Source of the DNA: Paenibacillus sp. RUD330
Lineage (GTDB): Bacteria > Bacillota > Bacilli > Paenibacillales > Paenibacillaceae
NCBI RefSeq assembly: GCF_002243345.2
Contig: NZ_CP022655.2
Span: 3,846,501-3,910,500 of the forward strand
Direction: 5' to 3'
Length of the DNA stretch: 64,000 bases
The notes under the pieces are model-generated. The model did not search any database. It worked only from the letters and a program-made list of their open reading frames with translations, and was not told the DNA's origin. The first letter of the stretch is position 1, and each line of letters starts with the position of its first letter. Positions 50,606 to 59,971 of the stretch are shown here, one piece after another. The position numbers were made by a program, and so were the translations under genes.

Positions 50606-53545
50606 CTAATCCAATGGCAGGATTGCATTGATATAGTTATAGTTGTCTCCGGAAGTGGTTGTGGCCGCGTTAACGCTGATAAAGACTCTACCGTCAGGGT
50701 CTACGCAGAGGTTACTTGGCGTCACATAGGTACCATTTATAACAGCCGTAACGGGACCATGATACGTGGACACCGGGCGCATCTCTTTGGGCAGGTAGAA
50801 GATTGGGTTAAAAATAGCGCCCCCCCAAACAACCCCTTTTATTTGCAACGTATTCCCCACTTTTTTATACTGCGGTTTGTAACGATCTAAATTTGCGTAT
50901 GGCTGCCACCCATTAAGCAGCGTTGGCGTTATCCATTGCGGCTGCTTGGCCTGCGCCGTTCCATTTTCCAACACCGCCACCCTCGTCGCCAGTTGCCCGG
51001 CAGCCTTGACCAATCCGTCCGTGACCTCTCGGGCATTTGGAGCGTACTGGCCTGAAACAAGCGAAGGAGCAATGCCGATCTGATAGGTGTCGAGAGCAAG
51101 ATAGGTCACTTCGTAGACGGCCGACACGTCAATGTTGTTCTCGAAGATATCAGCCCTTGCAGAACCGTAAGCTGAGCCGTCCGAAATTCCAGCATAGGCA
51201 GTCCAAAGTTTATCGAGCAATCTATTTTTATATATAGCGATGATAGATTTAGCTCTATTCTTAAATTGGTTGCCTGACGGGATATTAACATTAGCGCCAT
51301 CTTTAAAGTTCAGGTGTCGGTTTGAATAAATAGTAGCGCCTGATGGATTCGCTCGCTCTTTCACAACAGCCCCCGTACCGACCTCAATTGTATTGGTCCC
51401 CTCGTTGAGCATGATGGCGCCCTCGGAACGAGTCGGCTCGTCTGCTTGAGATGCGAGCTGGTATTGGAGACGGTAATTTTGCCAAGTAGAGTTTGGATCA
51501 ATGTTTGATGACGGTGTTGTAGGAAGCGTCGATGTTTGATTGTAGTACCATCCATCTCGACGCGTCGTCCATGCTTTAGTTCCTGTACCGTTGTACACTG
51601 TCCCAGGGCTATCCCAGACCCCCATTTTCCATCCGTAGAAGTAGGCCTTGATCTCGTCCGTTGTTGGCGTGTAGTTGTCACCCCAACCGGAGTCAGTGTT
51701 GAAAATGGTAACGTGCAAATTGTTGGCAGATGTTATATACATCTGATCTGCCGCAACTGCGGGGTATAATTTCCCAATTATTGCGCCGTCAAACTTCGTG
51801 ATAGTACCTATCCAAGCGCTTTGCGGCATGAGTGAGTATACCCTCTTTGCTCCTGTGAGCGATTCCCCAAATAACCAAGGCATATCACCCGACAAATCCA
51901 TTGACTTAAACATCCGCTTAATCCGTGCATGTCCATTGCTGTCCGTGTACAGCTCGTCGTAGACGCTGCCGTCCACATTTGAGGCCAAATTGACATCAGG
52001 GTAAAAGACATACTGCTCGTCCTTTGGTACAAAAGCATAAGCAGACGAACCAAGGGACAGCATCAGATTTGACAGCGTATACGTGCCCGCGCCTAGGGCT
52101 GCGTTGGAGTAATAGATTCGAATCTGAGTGTTCGAGGCCGTATTAAACGTTTTCGCCACTCCGGAAGCTACTTGATTATAGGACATAATAGCTGAAGAGC
52201 CATCGGCAGTATAAATGCCGACGTAGCCTGTAAAATCCCCCATCAATGTGTAATCCGTATTCGGTACGACATCGACTAGCACGTAGGAAGTGTAGTTATT
52301 CCCCGCTGTGGTAAGCGTTAGCCTGTACGGTTCCGTAAAACTCGCCGATGCATTGAGATTCCATTCGCTAAATGGAGGAATGAGGTTAAGGCCCGGTTTT
52401 CGAACATAAACCCCGTTTACGTTTTTGACGTCATCCACATACGGGTACTTGGCGGCGATCTGCGCCGGGGTCATGGACGATAGCGCATTGTACTCCGTTT
52501 GTGAGATTTCGTAGCAACGGATAGCATCGAACCCGACTCTACCTGCCACGTTATTGACAGTAGCGAACATCCCGATATGGGACTCGCCGCCCTCAGCCAC
52601 AAAGTACAGACAGCTTGGGCTGGCCCCCGTTGAGATGATGTTCCCAGACCAGTACGCCCCTCCGGCGCGGCGCACGGCTAGTCGGCCTGTTATTCCCGAT
52701 CCATCTGTTTTAACGTCCATCAGGGCTACGTATCGCTTGCCCGCCTCCAAGCTTGTAATAGGGCGGCCCCGAAAATAGGACGCTCCCATATTGGACGTAC
52801 TCCAAGTAAGCCGGATTCCCAGTGTCCCGATAGTAGCGTCAGCCGAAGAGGTTGCGACTGTACTTGGCACGGCGGCTCCAGTTCCATAAGCAAACGGAGC
52901 GATGGATTCACAGTTGCCGTCTCGACCGAGCAGGTTAACCAGTGTGCGCCCCCTCATGCTCAGCACGTTAAAGGGCGTGTCCCGTGGCACGGTTACAATT
53001 TGCTGCCCAGGTGCCAAGGAGAGAGGAACCAAGGCAGTGTTGGCCAGATCGGCTTGCAGGGGCTGCACGGCCATGTCCACCGTGTCTTTGCGGGCTACCT
53101 CCGCAGCCAGCACAGGGGCCGCGACCTGGAAGCGCCCTGAAGCGTCCCGGATCGGAATCGTACTGGGGGTTGCGGCGTTAGTAGCGCCGTGTACGCCCAT
53201 TGTCGCGTTTGCATGCGTATCAACGGTATCTTTTCGGGCGATATCATCGGCGGCTGCTGGAGCCGCTACCTTGGCACGGCCTGATGAATCCCGTTGCATG
53301 ATGCGCGACGCTGTCGCTGCGCTCGTTGCGCCATGGGCAGAATTCGCAGTTGCATGCGTATCCAATACAGACTTTTCAGCAGCCTTTTCCTGCAACTCCT
53401 TGGTCACGAGGAAGGTCTGATGCTGCAACCAATTGAAATAATCTGCCGGCGGATGGTCATTCGGTTTCCACCCTTCCACCTTTTTGCTATCCGGCGGCTC
53501 CGTGCCGGGAGCATCCCACTTGGGCAGCTTTTCGTTAAATGCCAT
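50606..53545 (-). CDS. Phage tail fibre / receptor-binding protein
   Basis: Largest phage gene (979 aa). The N-terminal baseplate-attachment part (KLPKWDAPGTEPPDSKKVEG, DYFNWLQHQTF) is followed by two copies of a roughly 48-residue repeat (THATANSAHGATSAAT, THANATMGVHGATNAAT, each ending IARKDTVD or VARKDTVD). A large beta-rich middle (about 180-820) follows, then the C-terminal tip (ILPLD end). The middle is noticeably AT-richer than the flanks, suggesting an exchanged host-range module. ATG 53545 with AGGAGGAG. It stops 10 bases before the next gene. Confidence 0.85.
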   Translation of the reverse strand: MAFNEKLPKWDAPGTEPPDSKKVEGWKPNDHPPADYFNWLQHQTFLVTKELQEKAAEKSVLDTHATANSAHGATSAATASRIMQRDSSGRAKVAAPAAADDIARKDTVDTHANATMGVHGATNAATPSTIPIRDASGRFQVAAPVLAAEVARKDTVDMAVQPLQADLANTALVPLSLAPGQQIVTVPRDTPFNVLSMRGRTLVNLLGRDGNCESIAPFAYGTGAAVPSTVATSSADATIGTLGIRLTWSTSNMGASYFRGRPITSLEAGKRYVALMDVKTDGSGITGRLAVRRAGGAYWSGNIISTGASPSCLYFVAEGGESHIGMFATVNNVAGRVGFDAIRCYEISQTEYNALSSMTPAQIAAKYPYVDDVKNVNGVYVRKPGLNLIPPFSEWNLNASASFTEPYRLTLTTAGNNYTSYVLVDVVPNTDYTLMGDFTGYVGIYTADGSSAIMSYNQVASGVAKTFNTASNTQIRIYYSNAALGAGTYTLSNLMLSLGSSAYAFVPKDEQYVFYPDVNLASNVDGSVYDELYTDSNGHARIKRMFKSMDLSGDMPWLFGESLTGAKRVYSLMPQSAWIGTITKFDGAIIGKLYPAVAADQMYITSANNLHVTIFNTDSGWGDNYTPTTDEIKAYFYGWKMGVWDSPGTVYNGTGTKAWTTRRDGWYYNQTSTLPTTPSSNIDPNSTWQNYRLQYQLASQADEPTRSEGAIMLNEGTNTIEVGTGAVVKERANPSGATIYSNRHLNFKDGANVNIPSGNQFKNRAKSIIAIYKNRLLDKLWTAYAGISDGSAYGSARADIFENNIDVSAVYEVTYLALDTYQIGIAPSLVSGQYAPNAREVTDGLVKAAGQLATRVAVLENGTAQAKQPQWITPTLLNGWQPYANLDRYKPQYKKVGNTLQIKGVVWGGAIFNPIFYLPKEMRPVSTYHGPVTAVINGTYVTPSNLCVDPDGRVFISVNAATTTSGDNYNYINAILPLD

Positions 53546-53556
53546 AGTCTCTCCTC

Positions 53557-54189
53557 CTAGATAGGTAAGTCGGTGCTGTTGCTCGGGGCATATACGGCAC
53601 CGAGCGTGCCACCGGCGGCGCCGGATAGGTCAGCGAATCCTTGCGGAGACGATGTCACGTCATCGCCGGCGAATGAAAATGTCCCGCTTAACTCTATGGC
53701 TCCTACTCGAACGCCGGCTGCGACGGCGCGCTGTACGATCCGCGCGAATTGCATCAGATCCATGCCGGCTGCGTTGAGTTGTTTCATGGGTAGCTTGATG
53801 AGCGAGATCGTCGCCGGCTCCGGTGCTGCCGATGCCCACATCTCTTCGATTTGGATATCCGACGGCGGACACGACAAGGCGACCGACAGTACCCGGATGA
53901 TTGTATTGATGTCTCCGGTCGACCGGTTGCGGGCGATCTTGGATTTGATGAGGATGCGGTAGACCTCATCGGTGGCGACCCCGCGTGGTTGGCCGACGTT
54001 GACGCCGATCCGGTCGAGCGTCGGCCCCCTGGCCGTCTCGATGTCGCGCCACTCGCGGATCTGGTTTTGCGTCGCCTCCAGCTCGGCCAGCTGCGCGGAG
54101 ACGATCCCCAGCAGCCGGCCGAGCGTTGACTCGGCGCGCTTGTCAAAGTAGTCCGGCAGCCGGCGCAACAAGTCTTTGACCGAGATCAT
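53557..54189 (-). CDS. Baseplate protein, YmfQ/DUF2313-like
   Basis: 210 aa, the protein that usually follows baseplate J in contractile-tailed prophages. LLRRLPDYFDKRAESTLGRL, ARGPTLDRIGVNVGQPRG and YRILIKSKIARNRSTGDINT are the family-like parts. The C-terminus (FADLSGAAGGTLGAVY) resembles a small beta domain linking to the fibre. ATG 54189 overlaps the baseplate J stop (ATGA). Confidence 0.82.
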   Translation of the reverse strand: MISVKDLLRRLPDYFDKRAESTLGRLLGIVSAQLAELEATQNQIREWRDIETARGPTLDRIGVNVGQPRGVATDEVYRILIKSKIARNRSTGDINTIIRVLSVALSCPPSDIQIEEMWASAAPEPATISLIKLPMKQLNAAGMDLMQFARIVQRAVAAGVRVGAIELSGTFSFAGDDVTSSPQGFADLSGAAGGTLGAVYAPSNSTDLPI

Positions 54190-55361
54190 GGACGCGTCAC
54201 CTCGATCCATTGGTACGAGGTCTGCGCGACCTCTTGCGCCGCCAGCGTCAGATTGCTGCCGGTCCAGCTCGCCCCATTGTTGCGCGAGAGCTGGACTTGC
54301 ACGTCCGTCACGCCGGCGATGGAGAGCACCGAGCCGATCAGCTGCGACACTTTGACACTCTCGCCCATGTTGAGCCCGGTGAATAGTTGGCCGTCGCTGT
54401 CTTCGCCGCCGATGTACCGGATAGCCGCGCTGATGATGTCGCCATCTCCACCGGCCGGATACCGGTTGTTGACGGCGAGCGTCAGCCGGATTCGGATCGG
54501 CACCTCGGTCGCCCGGCTAAAGCGCATTGTGTGCGCAAAGCCGCCTTCGTCCAGCACCTGCACGGATACGGAGCCGTAAGGCTCGATACCGGCCGCCTTT
54601 TTGCCCAGCAACGTTTGCCCGATGTCCGCGTCGGCGCCGCCCAGGACGTACGCCTCGATGGATTTGGCCGGCCGGCCGGCAACCGGCTGCATCGTGTAGT
54701 TCTCGGCGACGATCGCCGCGCGGACGCCCGGCGTGTCCAGCAGCCCCGCCCGCAAGCTGTCCAGCGTGCTGGCGCCGCCGCTGGCGACCGACAAGTCCCA
54801 GCGCTGCCGAAGCTCAAAGTCGGTCTCGCGCTCGCGGCCCCCGCTGGCTGCCGCTGGGTTGGTCACGGCCGTGATGTCCGGATCTGGATTGGCCGGGATG
54901 GTGATCGTTCCGGCGCCCGTGTTGCCCGCCAGGCCGGCGCTGACAGCGCGCGCAGAGGCGAGGACATGGCCGCCGGCCGGAATCGTCACCTCGTCCGTCG
55001 TCTCAAAGTAGACGCCCGTTTCCGTGGCCGCTCGCCAGCCCGCGGGGACGATTTTGAGCGGCGTACCGGTGACCCGCAGCTGTACGGCCGCATAGTCTGC
55101 CCCTCGGCGCTCGATGCCCACGTATGGGCCGAGTCGGTCCAGGCTGACGCCCTCGGCCGTGTCCTTGTAGCCGCTGTTATAGACGTCCTCGGCGTTGCTC
55201 CACAGGTAGGCCAAGAACCACGCCACCACGCGCAGAAGAATGCCCAGGACGGAGCGCTCGGAGGTGTTGACGTCATCTCCATATGCCTCTTTGGCCTTGA
55301 CCTCCATGTCCGTGATGAGATCCGCAAAGCGCTGCCGCTTAAAGCCGGCACTATCCAGCAT
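54186..55361 (-). CDS. Baseplate J family protein
   Basis: 391-residue wedge protein. Motifs: SVLGILLRVVAWFLAYLWSN, GVSLDRLGPYVGIERRGADY, PAGGHVLASARAVSAGLAGN, TNPAAASGGRERETDFELRQ and VYVLGG-like AYVLGGADADIGQ. All fit baseplate J/gp47 of contractile injection systems. Overlaps the sheath-initiator gene by 11 bases. Confidence 0.93.
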   Translation of the reverse strand: MLDSAGFKRQRFADLITDMEVKAKEAYGDDVNTSERSVLGILLRVVAWFLAYLWSNAEDVYNSGYKDTAEGVSLDRLGPYVGIERRGADYAAVQLRVTGTPLKIVPAGWRAATETGVYFETTDEVTIPAGGHVLASARAVSAGLAGNTGAGTITIPANPDPDITAVTNPAAASGGRERETDFELRQRWDLSVASGGASTLDSLRAGLLDTPGVRAAIVAENYTMQPVAGRPAKSIEAYVLGGADADIGQTLLGKKAAGIEPYGSVSVQVLDEGGFAHTMRFSRATEVPIRIRLTLAVNNRYPAGGDGDIISAAIRYIGGEDSDGQLFTGLNMGESVKVSQLIGSVLSIAGVTDVQVQLSRNNGASWTGSNLTLAAQEVAQTSYQWIEVTRP

Positions 55362-55701
55362 CGATGCTCACCTCCGATGCGACCGATCCGTCGCGGCCGC
55401 TCGCCATAAAGGCCACGGCCACCGTCCGCGCGCGCCGGTAGCGTGTGATCATCACGGCGTCGACCGTCTCGATCCTCGGCTCCTGCAGCAGCGCCGCCGT
55501 CACCGCGTCGCGGATCTCATCATCAGTCGCCTTGCCCTGCACAGCCGCGAAATCAAGCCCTTGCGCGGGATTCAGCCACCACTCCCCCTGATTCGTCCCT
55601 AGCAGGATGCTGCAGCTCTGCGCAACCTCTTCGCGGCCGCTGACCGTCTCCAAGTCATCGCCAAGCAGCAGGTCACCGGCGGCTAGTCGCAAGTCCCTCA
55701 T
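55351..55701 (-). CDS. DUF2634/gp25-like sheath initiator
   Basis: 116 aa. NPAQGLDFAAVQGKATDDEI, DAVTAALLQEPRIETVDAVM and an N-terminal EEVAQSCSILLGTNQGEWWL match the gp25/W lysozyme-like wedge proteins that start sheath polymerisation. Stop and start overlap its neighbours. Confidence 0.85.
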   Translation of the reverse strand: MRDLRLAAGDLLLGDDLETVSGREEVAQSCSILLGTNQGEWWLNPAQGLDFAAVQGKATDDEIRDAVTAALLQEPRIETVDAVMITRYRRARTVAVAFMASGRDGSVASEVSIDAG

Positions 55702-56075
55702 AAAAACACCCCCATGACGACGCCATCCATCAGGCTGTGCCGGCGCCCGCTGTCCGGTGCCGCCGCACGCCCCTGGAAGGCGTTTTTAATTTCCCGATCT
55801 GCAAACAGTACCATGACCGTGTCGCCGGCCATCAGGACCGTCCGGTACTCGACCGGCTGGCCGCCGGAGCTGAGGCGCTGAGACAACACCCGTGCGGTCA
55901 CCGGCGCCGGCTCCTTGCCATCCTTGATGAGCGGCTGTACGGTGGCCGTCATCTTGGCCGTATCAAAGGAGACCACCTTGCACGGCAGCGCGACGCGCAC
56001 CGCCGCCGCTGCCTGGTCACCGTACCGACGGATAAGCTGCGCGATGGCTGCTGCCGGGTCCGCTCGCTGGGTCAT
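55698..56075 (-). CDS. Baseplate spike-region protein (Gp138/DUF2577-like)
   Basis: 125 aa with an OB-fold-like N-terminus (LPCKVVSFDTAKMTATVQPL) followed by VLSQRLSSGGQPVEYRTVL and GDTVMVLFADREIKNAF. This is the usual small cell-puncturing or spike-linker protein between hub and wedge. ATG 56075 overlaps the hub stop. Confidence 0.72.
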   Translation of the reverse strand: MTQRADPAAAIAQLIRRYGDQAAAAVRVALPCKVVSFDTAKMTATVQPLIKDGKEPAPVTARVLSQRLSSGGQPVEYRTVLMAGDTVMVLFADREIKNAFQGRAAAPDSGRRHSLMDGVVMGVFL

Positions 56076-56860
56076 TGGATCGCCTCCATCTCCGTGATAA
56101 AATCGCCAGTCCGGGAAAAGCTGTGCTGTCCGCTGCGGACGTACAGGCGGCCCGTAAACGACTCGGATTTGAGATCGATGACCGAGGCCGTCGTGATACG
56201 ATGCTGTAGCTGGCTGCGCACCGTGTAGCCGCTGATTGCTCCATCCTGCATCGGCTCCGGCGAGCCAATTAGGCCAGTCGCCTGCGACAGCGCGAACAGC
56301 TTGTCGGCGCCGCGCCTCAGGCTCCGGATGTAGAGCCGGCCCTTGTTGACGAATAGTGATGTGCCGCAGTCCTTGGCCACATCCTCCATCTTGTCGACGA
56401 TCTCGCCATCGGCGGTGTAGCCATCCATGTACCGATAATCCTGCACGAGATCCAGTTGCGCGATCGGCAGACCAAGCATGCCGGCCAGATCCCGGAGAAT
56501 GTAGCTGCCGAGTGTGCCCTTGGCGTAGGCCTTGCTCGTGATCTTGCGAACGGACAGGTCCGGGCCGTCCAGGACGTGGATCGTCGTCACCTTGTCCGCC
56601 CCGCTCCGGACCGTAACCACCTTGCTGATGTAGCCGTGGAGGATGGTGCCGACGTCCCCCGTGTAGCCGGCTTTGAGCAGCAACACCGCGCCGCGCTTGA
56701 TCTTGCTGGCTGTACTGCTGGAGAGGTTCCAGACCTTGATCTCGGCCTCGTTTGGGACGGCGTCGTTATCAAAAGGAACGTTGCCTTCGATGTTGAAGTC
56801 GGCGCTCCGCAGCGTCATGCCGGCCGTCATGACCTCAATGACGCGCCCGAAGTTACTCAT
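56072..56860 (-). CDS. Tail hub protein (XkdQ/gpD-like)
   Basis: 262 aa. Beta-rich hub protein: DLSVRKITSKAYAKGTLGSY, DYRYMDGYTADGEIVDKMED, VAKDCGTSLFVNKGRLYIRS. Position before the spike and after the plug fits the gpD/gp27 class. ATG 56860 (MSNFGRV) is favoured with GAGGGGG 9 bases upstream; ATG 56866 is close behind. Overlaps the plug gene by 8 bases. Confidence 0.8.
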   Translation of the reverse strand: MSNFGRVIEVMTAGMTLRSADFNIEGNVPFDNDAVPNEAEIKVWNLSSSTASKIKRGAVLLLKAGYTGDVGTILHGYISKVVTVRSGADKVTTIHVLDGPDLSVRKITSKAYAKGTLGSYILRDLAGMLGLPIAQLDLVQDYRYMDGYTADGEIVDKMEDVAKDCGTSLFVNKGRLYIRSLRRGADKLFALSQATGLIGSPEPMQDGAISGYTVRSQLQHRITTASVIDLKSESFTGRLYVRSGQHSFSRTGDFITEMEAIQ

Positions 56861-57179
56861 CGCCATCTGCCCCCTCGTACAGATACAAAAACACGCTCTC
56901 CCCCAGGTTGTCCCAGGTGATGCGTGTCTCCTTTTCCGCCAGGTCGTACGGTACGATGGCAACGTCCGGGAAGCGCTCGTCCCAGATTGCCCGCCACAGC
57001 GGTACGCCGTAAACGAGCTTTTGCCCGGTCGCGAGTAACTCGTCGCCACGGTAGAGATCGACCGTGAAAAAATCAAAGTCTGGGTTGTATTGGATCTCCA
57101 TCCTGTACAGCTCGCCTGTCAGCTCAATCTCAAACTGGTACGGGATCTGGGCTTTGTCGATCTCGATGTACTCGTCCAT
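56853..57179 (-). CDS. Phage baseplate plug-like protein (DUF6983-type)
   Basis: 108 aa. MDEYIEIDKAQIPYQFEIEL, LYRMEIQYNPDFDFFTVDLY and LLATGQKLVYGVPLW are characteristic of the small cyanophage-like baseplate plug domain. Compact, beta-rich, no membrane segment. Confidence 0.75.
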   Translation of the reverse strand: MDEYIEIDKAQIPYQFEIELTGELYRMEIQYNPDFDFFTVDLYRGDELLATGQKLVYGVPLWRAIWDERFPDVAIVPYDLAEKETRITWDNLGESVFLYLYEGADGDE

Positions 57180-57188
57180 GCTACCTCC

Positions 57189-57725
57189 TTAATCCGGCGT
57201 CGCCCACTTGCTGCCGGGTTTAAACGTCACGACCTGCGGGGGCTTTTTGGTGGCCTTGGCCTTTGTTTTGTCCTTGGTTTTGTCCTTGACTTGGCCGCTC
57301 TTGGTCTTGGTCTGCTTAGTGCCGGCGCTGTTGATGATCTTGGCCTGCACCTTAACTGGCGCGGGCAGCTCTCCTTGATAGGCGCCCGCCTTGGCGATCA
57401 GCACCTCGCGGAGCTCAAGCGAATAGGTAAACCCGTCCGCGACGGAATAGTTCCGATCGGACGAAAACGAGGCGATTAGCCCCCTGAACGCGACGCGGCC
57501 GGTATATTGGACCAGCTTGCCACCCTCATATGCCTGCATCAGATACTTGTGGATTTCCGCCGCCTGCGGGCCGACGACGCGGCCGGAGACGGACAGAGAG
57601 CGCGGCCCGCGCTGCACATGGTCCGTCAGGCTGACGCCCTGTTCGACCGGTTGCTCCGTAATTTCGGCCGAGAACCCTGACGACTCCGTTTCCGCCTGAA
57701 TGTAATAACCATCAAGCTTAGCCAT
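57189..57725 (-). CDS. Tail protein between tape measure and baseplate plug (family unclear)
   Basis: 178 aa. Beta-rich first two-thirds (LDGYYIQAETESSGFSAEIT, RGPRSLSVSGRVVGPQAAEI, FRGLIASFSSDRNYSVADGF) followed by a Lys-rich linker (KTKSGQVKDKTKDKTKAKAT). The position suggests a tube-initiator or Dit-like adaptor (XkdP place, but no LysM seen). ATG 57725 overlaps the tape-measure stop by 8 bases. Confidence 0.7.
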   Translation of the reverse strand: MAKLDGYYIQAETESSGFSAEITEQPVEQGVSLTDHVQRGPRSLSVSGRVVGPQAAEIHKYLMQAYEGGKLVQYTGRVAFRGLIASFSSDRNYSVADGFTYSLELREVLIAKAGAYQGELPAPVKVQAKIINSAGTKQTKTKSGQVKDKTKDKTKAKATKKPPQVVTFKPGSKWATPD

Positions 57726-59931
57726 AGGACATCTCTCCATCCAGGTAAAGCCGGCGAATCGCGCTCTCCACGGCCTCTTGAACCAAACGCTTGACTCGCT
57801 CGTCCTCCGGCGCCGTTGCTGCAGTCGCTCCTGCAGCAGAACCGCCCATGTCAAGCTTGATGTAAAGCTCGGATCGGCTCTCCGCTCTGGCCGCCGGAAG
57901 CTGCCGCGCTGTTTGCGCTACTTCCGGCGTCTGAACAGCTGCACCAGCGACGTCGATCGACGCTCCCGCGACCATCTGCTCAGTCTCCGCAATTCCCTCG
58001 GCCAGTCCTTGCCCGGTAAAGAAGCCGACCTCCATCATGACGCGGGATGGGGAGTGGATATCGAGCATACCCTTGATGCCGCCGACGATGCCGCCCGCGA
58101 TATCCTTGACTTTGTTGATGACAGCATCCTTCATATTAGCAATCCCGTTGACGAGACCCTGGATGATGTTCTTGCCGATCTCCAATAGGTCGATCCCCTT
58201 TAAAAAGCCTGTAATGGTATCCCAGATGGACTTGACCTTGTCCCATATGGCCGTCGCCTTGGACACGACCGCGCTCCGGATCGCCTCCCAGTTGTCAATG
58301 ATGAAGCCGACGATCAGCCCCATCGGCCCCATCAGCAAGCCGATCGCATACGGCCAGTACGTGGCGAAAAAACTGCCGATTGCTGCAAAGATGCTCTTGA
58401 TCCCGTCCCACAGCCATTGAAAGCCAGCCTTGATGCCGTCCCAGATGGCCACCATGGCCGCCTTGGCCGTGTCCCAGTTGCGAACCAGGAGCACGATGCC
58501 GGCAATCAGCGCCGCGATGCCGATTACAATCCAGGTCAGCGGGTTGGCGAGCAGCGCCCCGTTGAGGCCCCACGTCGTGAGCGTCGCCGCCATCGTGCCG
58601 GCGCGGTAGGCCAACATGAGCTTGTTGACCACGCCGATGATCTGCATTGCGACAAAATAGGTTTTGACCACAAGCAGCGCAGCGCCGAACGCCATCACGG
58701 CATCGGTGATGGTCGACCAGTTTCCAGCAACGTAGTCATAGACCGCCTTGGCGCCGTCCGCAATGGCCGTAAAGGCTTGGCCGACGCCTTCGGCGAGCGT
58801 GCCAGCCAGCGCCTCAATCTGAGGTTGATTGGCTGTCACCCAGTCTGAAAACTGCTTGATGTACGGCAGCAGTTTTTGCCCGAACGGGATGAGCAGATTG
58901 GTCTCGAGCTGCCGGCCCAGCATGGACAGCGCCTCTCCTGGCGAACTGATCTTTGCCGCGTTGAGCTCGTCCATCTTGCCAAGCGTCTGGTCAAACGTCT
59001 GCTTGGCCCCGCCCATCGCCGCGATAGTCGACGCCTCCAGGTCCTCGAACTGCGAGCCCATGAGCGCCACGCCGATCGTGTTGCGCGCGACCGGGTCCTC
59101 GATGTCTGCGATCATGGACATGACGTCGCCAAAGGCCTGCTTGGCTGCCGGGCCGCCGGATGCAAAGGTCTGCATCATCTTGTCCGCATTGAGGCCGAGC
59201 ATCTGGAACGCCTCGGAAGAAGTTTTGCTGCCGTCCTTGCTCCGGATGTTGAACTCCTTGACCGCGTCTCCGACCTTGTCGAGGTTAAAGGCACCGTTTG
59301 CGGAGCCGGCCGCCAGCGTGTCGAACATTTCCTCTGCCGAAAAGCCGAGGCTCTGAAACTGGTTACTGTACTCGTTGGCCGTGTCCATCAGGTCACCGGA
59401 CTTGTCGAGACCTGTCTGCGCGCCCTGCGCGAGCAAATTAAACGCCTCGTCAGACGTGATACCGAATTGTCGCATCATCGTATCGACCGAACGGACGGAT
59501 TCGCCGACCTCGAAGCCAAACGCATCGCGCATGAGGAGCGCGTCCTTGGTCGTCTGCTGCAGCGCGCCGCCGGTCTGCCCGGTTACCTGCTGGACGGACG
59601 CGATTGCGCCGCCCAGATCGTCCCAGGACTCGCCAAAGTTTTGCTCATAGAGCTCTTTGGCGATGCCTCGTGTCTCCTCCATCTGAGCCGCAGACGCGCC
59701 GGTGGCCATCTGCAGCCCGCTCATGGCGCTCTCGTACTGGCCGGCCGCCGAGATGGCAGCCGCGCCGAAGCCAGCCACGGCCGCAACTGCTATGCCCGCA
59801 GCCACACCGGCAGCCGTAAAGCTTGAACTGAGGGACTGGACCTGCTCGTCCGCCTTGTCAATGCCCTTGGAATTGATTTTGAACCCAATCGCGTACATGA
59901 GGTTGCTTACGATGCCACCTGCCACTCCCAC
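57718..59931 (-). CDS. Tail tape measure protein
   Basis: 737 aa. Helical, Ala/Gly-rich, with membrane-active segments (AAGVAAGIAVAAVAGFGAAA, LTWIVIGIAALIAGIVLLVR, YWPYAIGLLMGPMGLIVGFI). A TP901-type N-terminal core contains MQMATGAS-like and GFSAEEMFDTLAAGSANGAF stretches. C-terminal KGMLDIHSPSRVMMEVGFFT is the common tape-measure tail motif. The GTG start is at 59931 or the GTG two codons later. Short for a contractile phage, implying a short tail. Confidence 0.93.
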   Translation of the reverse strand: MGVAGGIVSNLMYAIGFKINSKGIDKADEQVQSLSSSFTAAGVAAGIAVAAVAGFGAAAISAAGQYESAMSGLQMATGASAAQMEETRGIAKELYEQNFGESWDDLGGAIASVQQVTGQTGGALQQTTKDALLMRDAFGFEVGESVRSVDTMMRQFGITSDEAFNLLAQGAQTGLDKSGDLMDTANEYSNQFQSLGFSAEEMFDTLAAGSANGAFNLDKVGDAVKEFNIRSKDGSKTSSEAFQMLGLNADKMMQTFASGGPAAKQAFGDVMSMIADIEDPVARNTIGVALMGSQFEDLEASTIAAMGGAKQTFDQTLGKMDELNAAKISSPGEALSMLGRQLETNLLIPFGQKLLPYIKQFSDWVTANQPQIEALAGTLAEGVGQAFTAIADGAKAVYDYVAGNWSTITDAVMAFGAALLVVKTYFVAMQIIGVVNKLMLAYRAGTMAATLTTWGLNGALLANPLTWIVIGIAALIAGIVLLVRNWDTAKAAMVAIWDGIKAGFQWLWDGIKSIFAAIGSFFATYWPYAIGLLMGPMGLIVGFIIDNWEAIRSAVVSKATAIWDKVKSIWDTITGFLKGIDLLEIGKNIIQGLVNGIANMKDAVINKVKDIAGGIVGGIKGMLDIHSPSRVMMEVGFFTGQGLAEGIAETEQMVAGASIDVAGAAVQTPEVAQTARQLPAARAESRSELYIKLDMGGSAAGATAATAPEDERVKRLVQEAVESAIRRLYLDGEMSYG

Positions 59932-59946
59932 ACCCCCTTAACCGCC

Positions 59947-59968
59947 AAAAAGACGCCCCGAGAGGCGC
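59947..59968 (-). terminator. Terminator-like hairpin between chaperone and tape measure
   Basis: Minus-strand AGGCGCC-TCTCGG-GGCGTCT followed by TTTTTGG, immediately after the frameshift product stop (59972-59974) and before the tape-measure start. Confidence 0.65.
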
Positions 59969-59971
59969 CTG

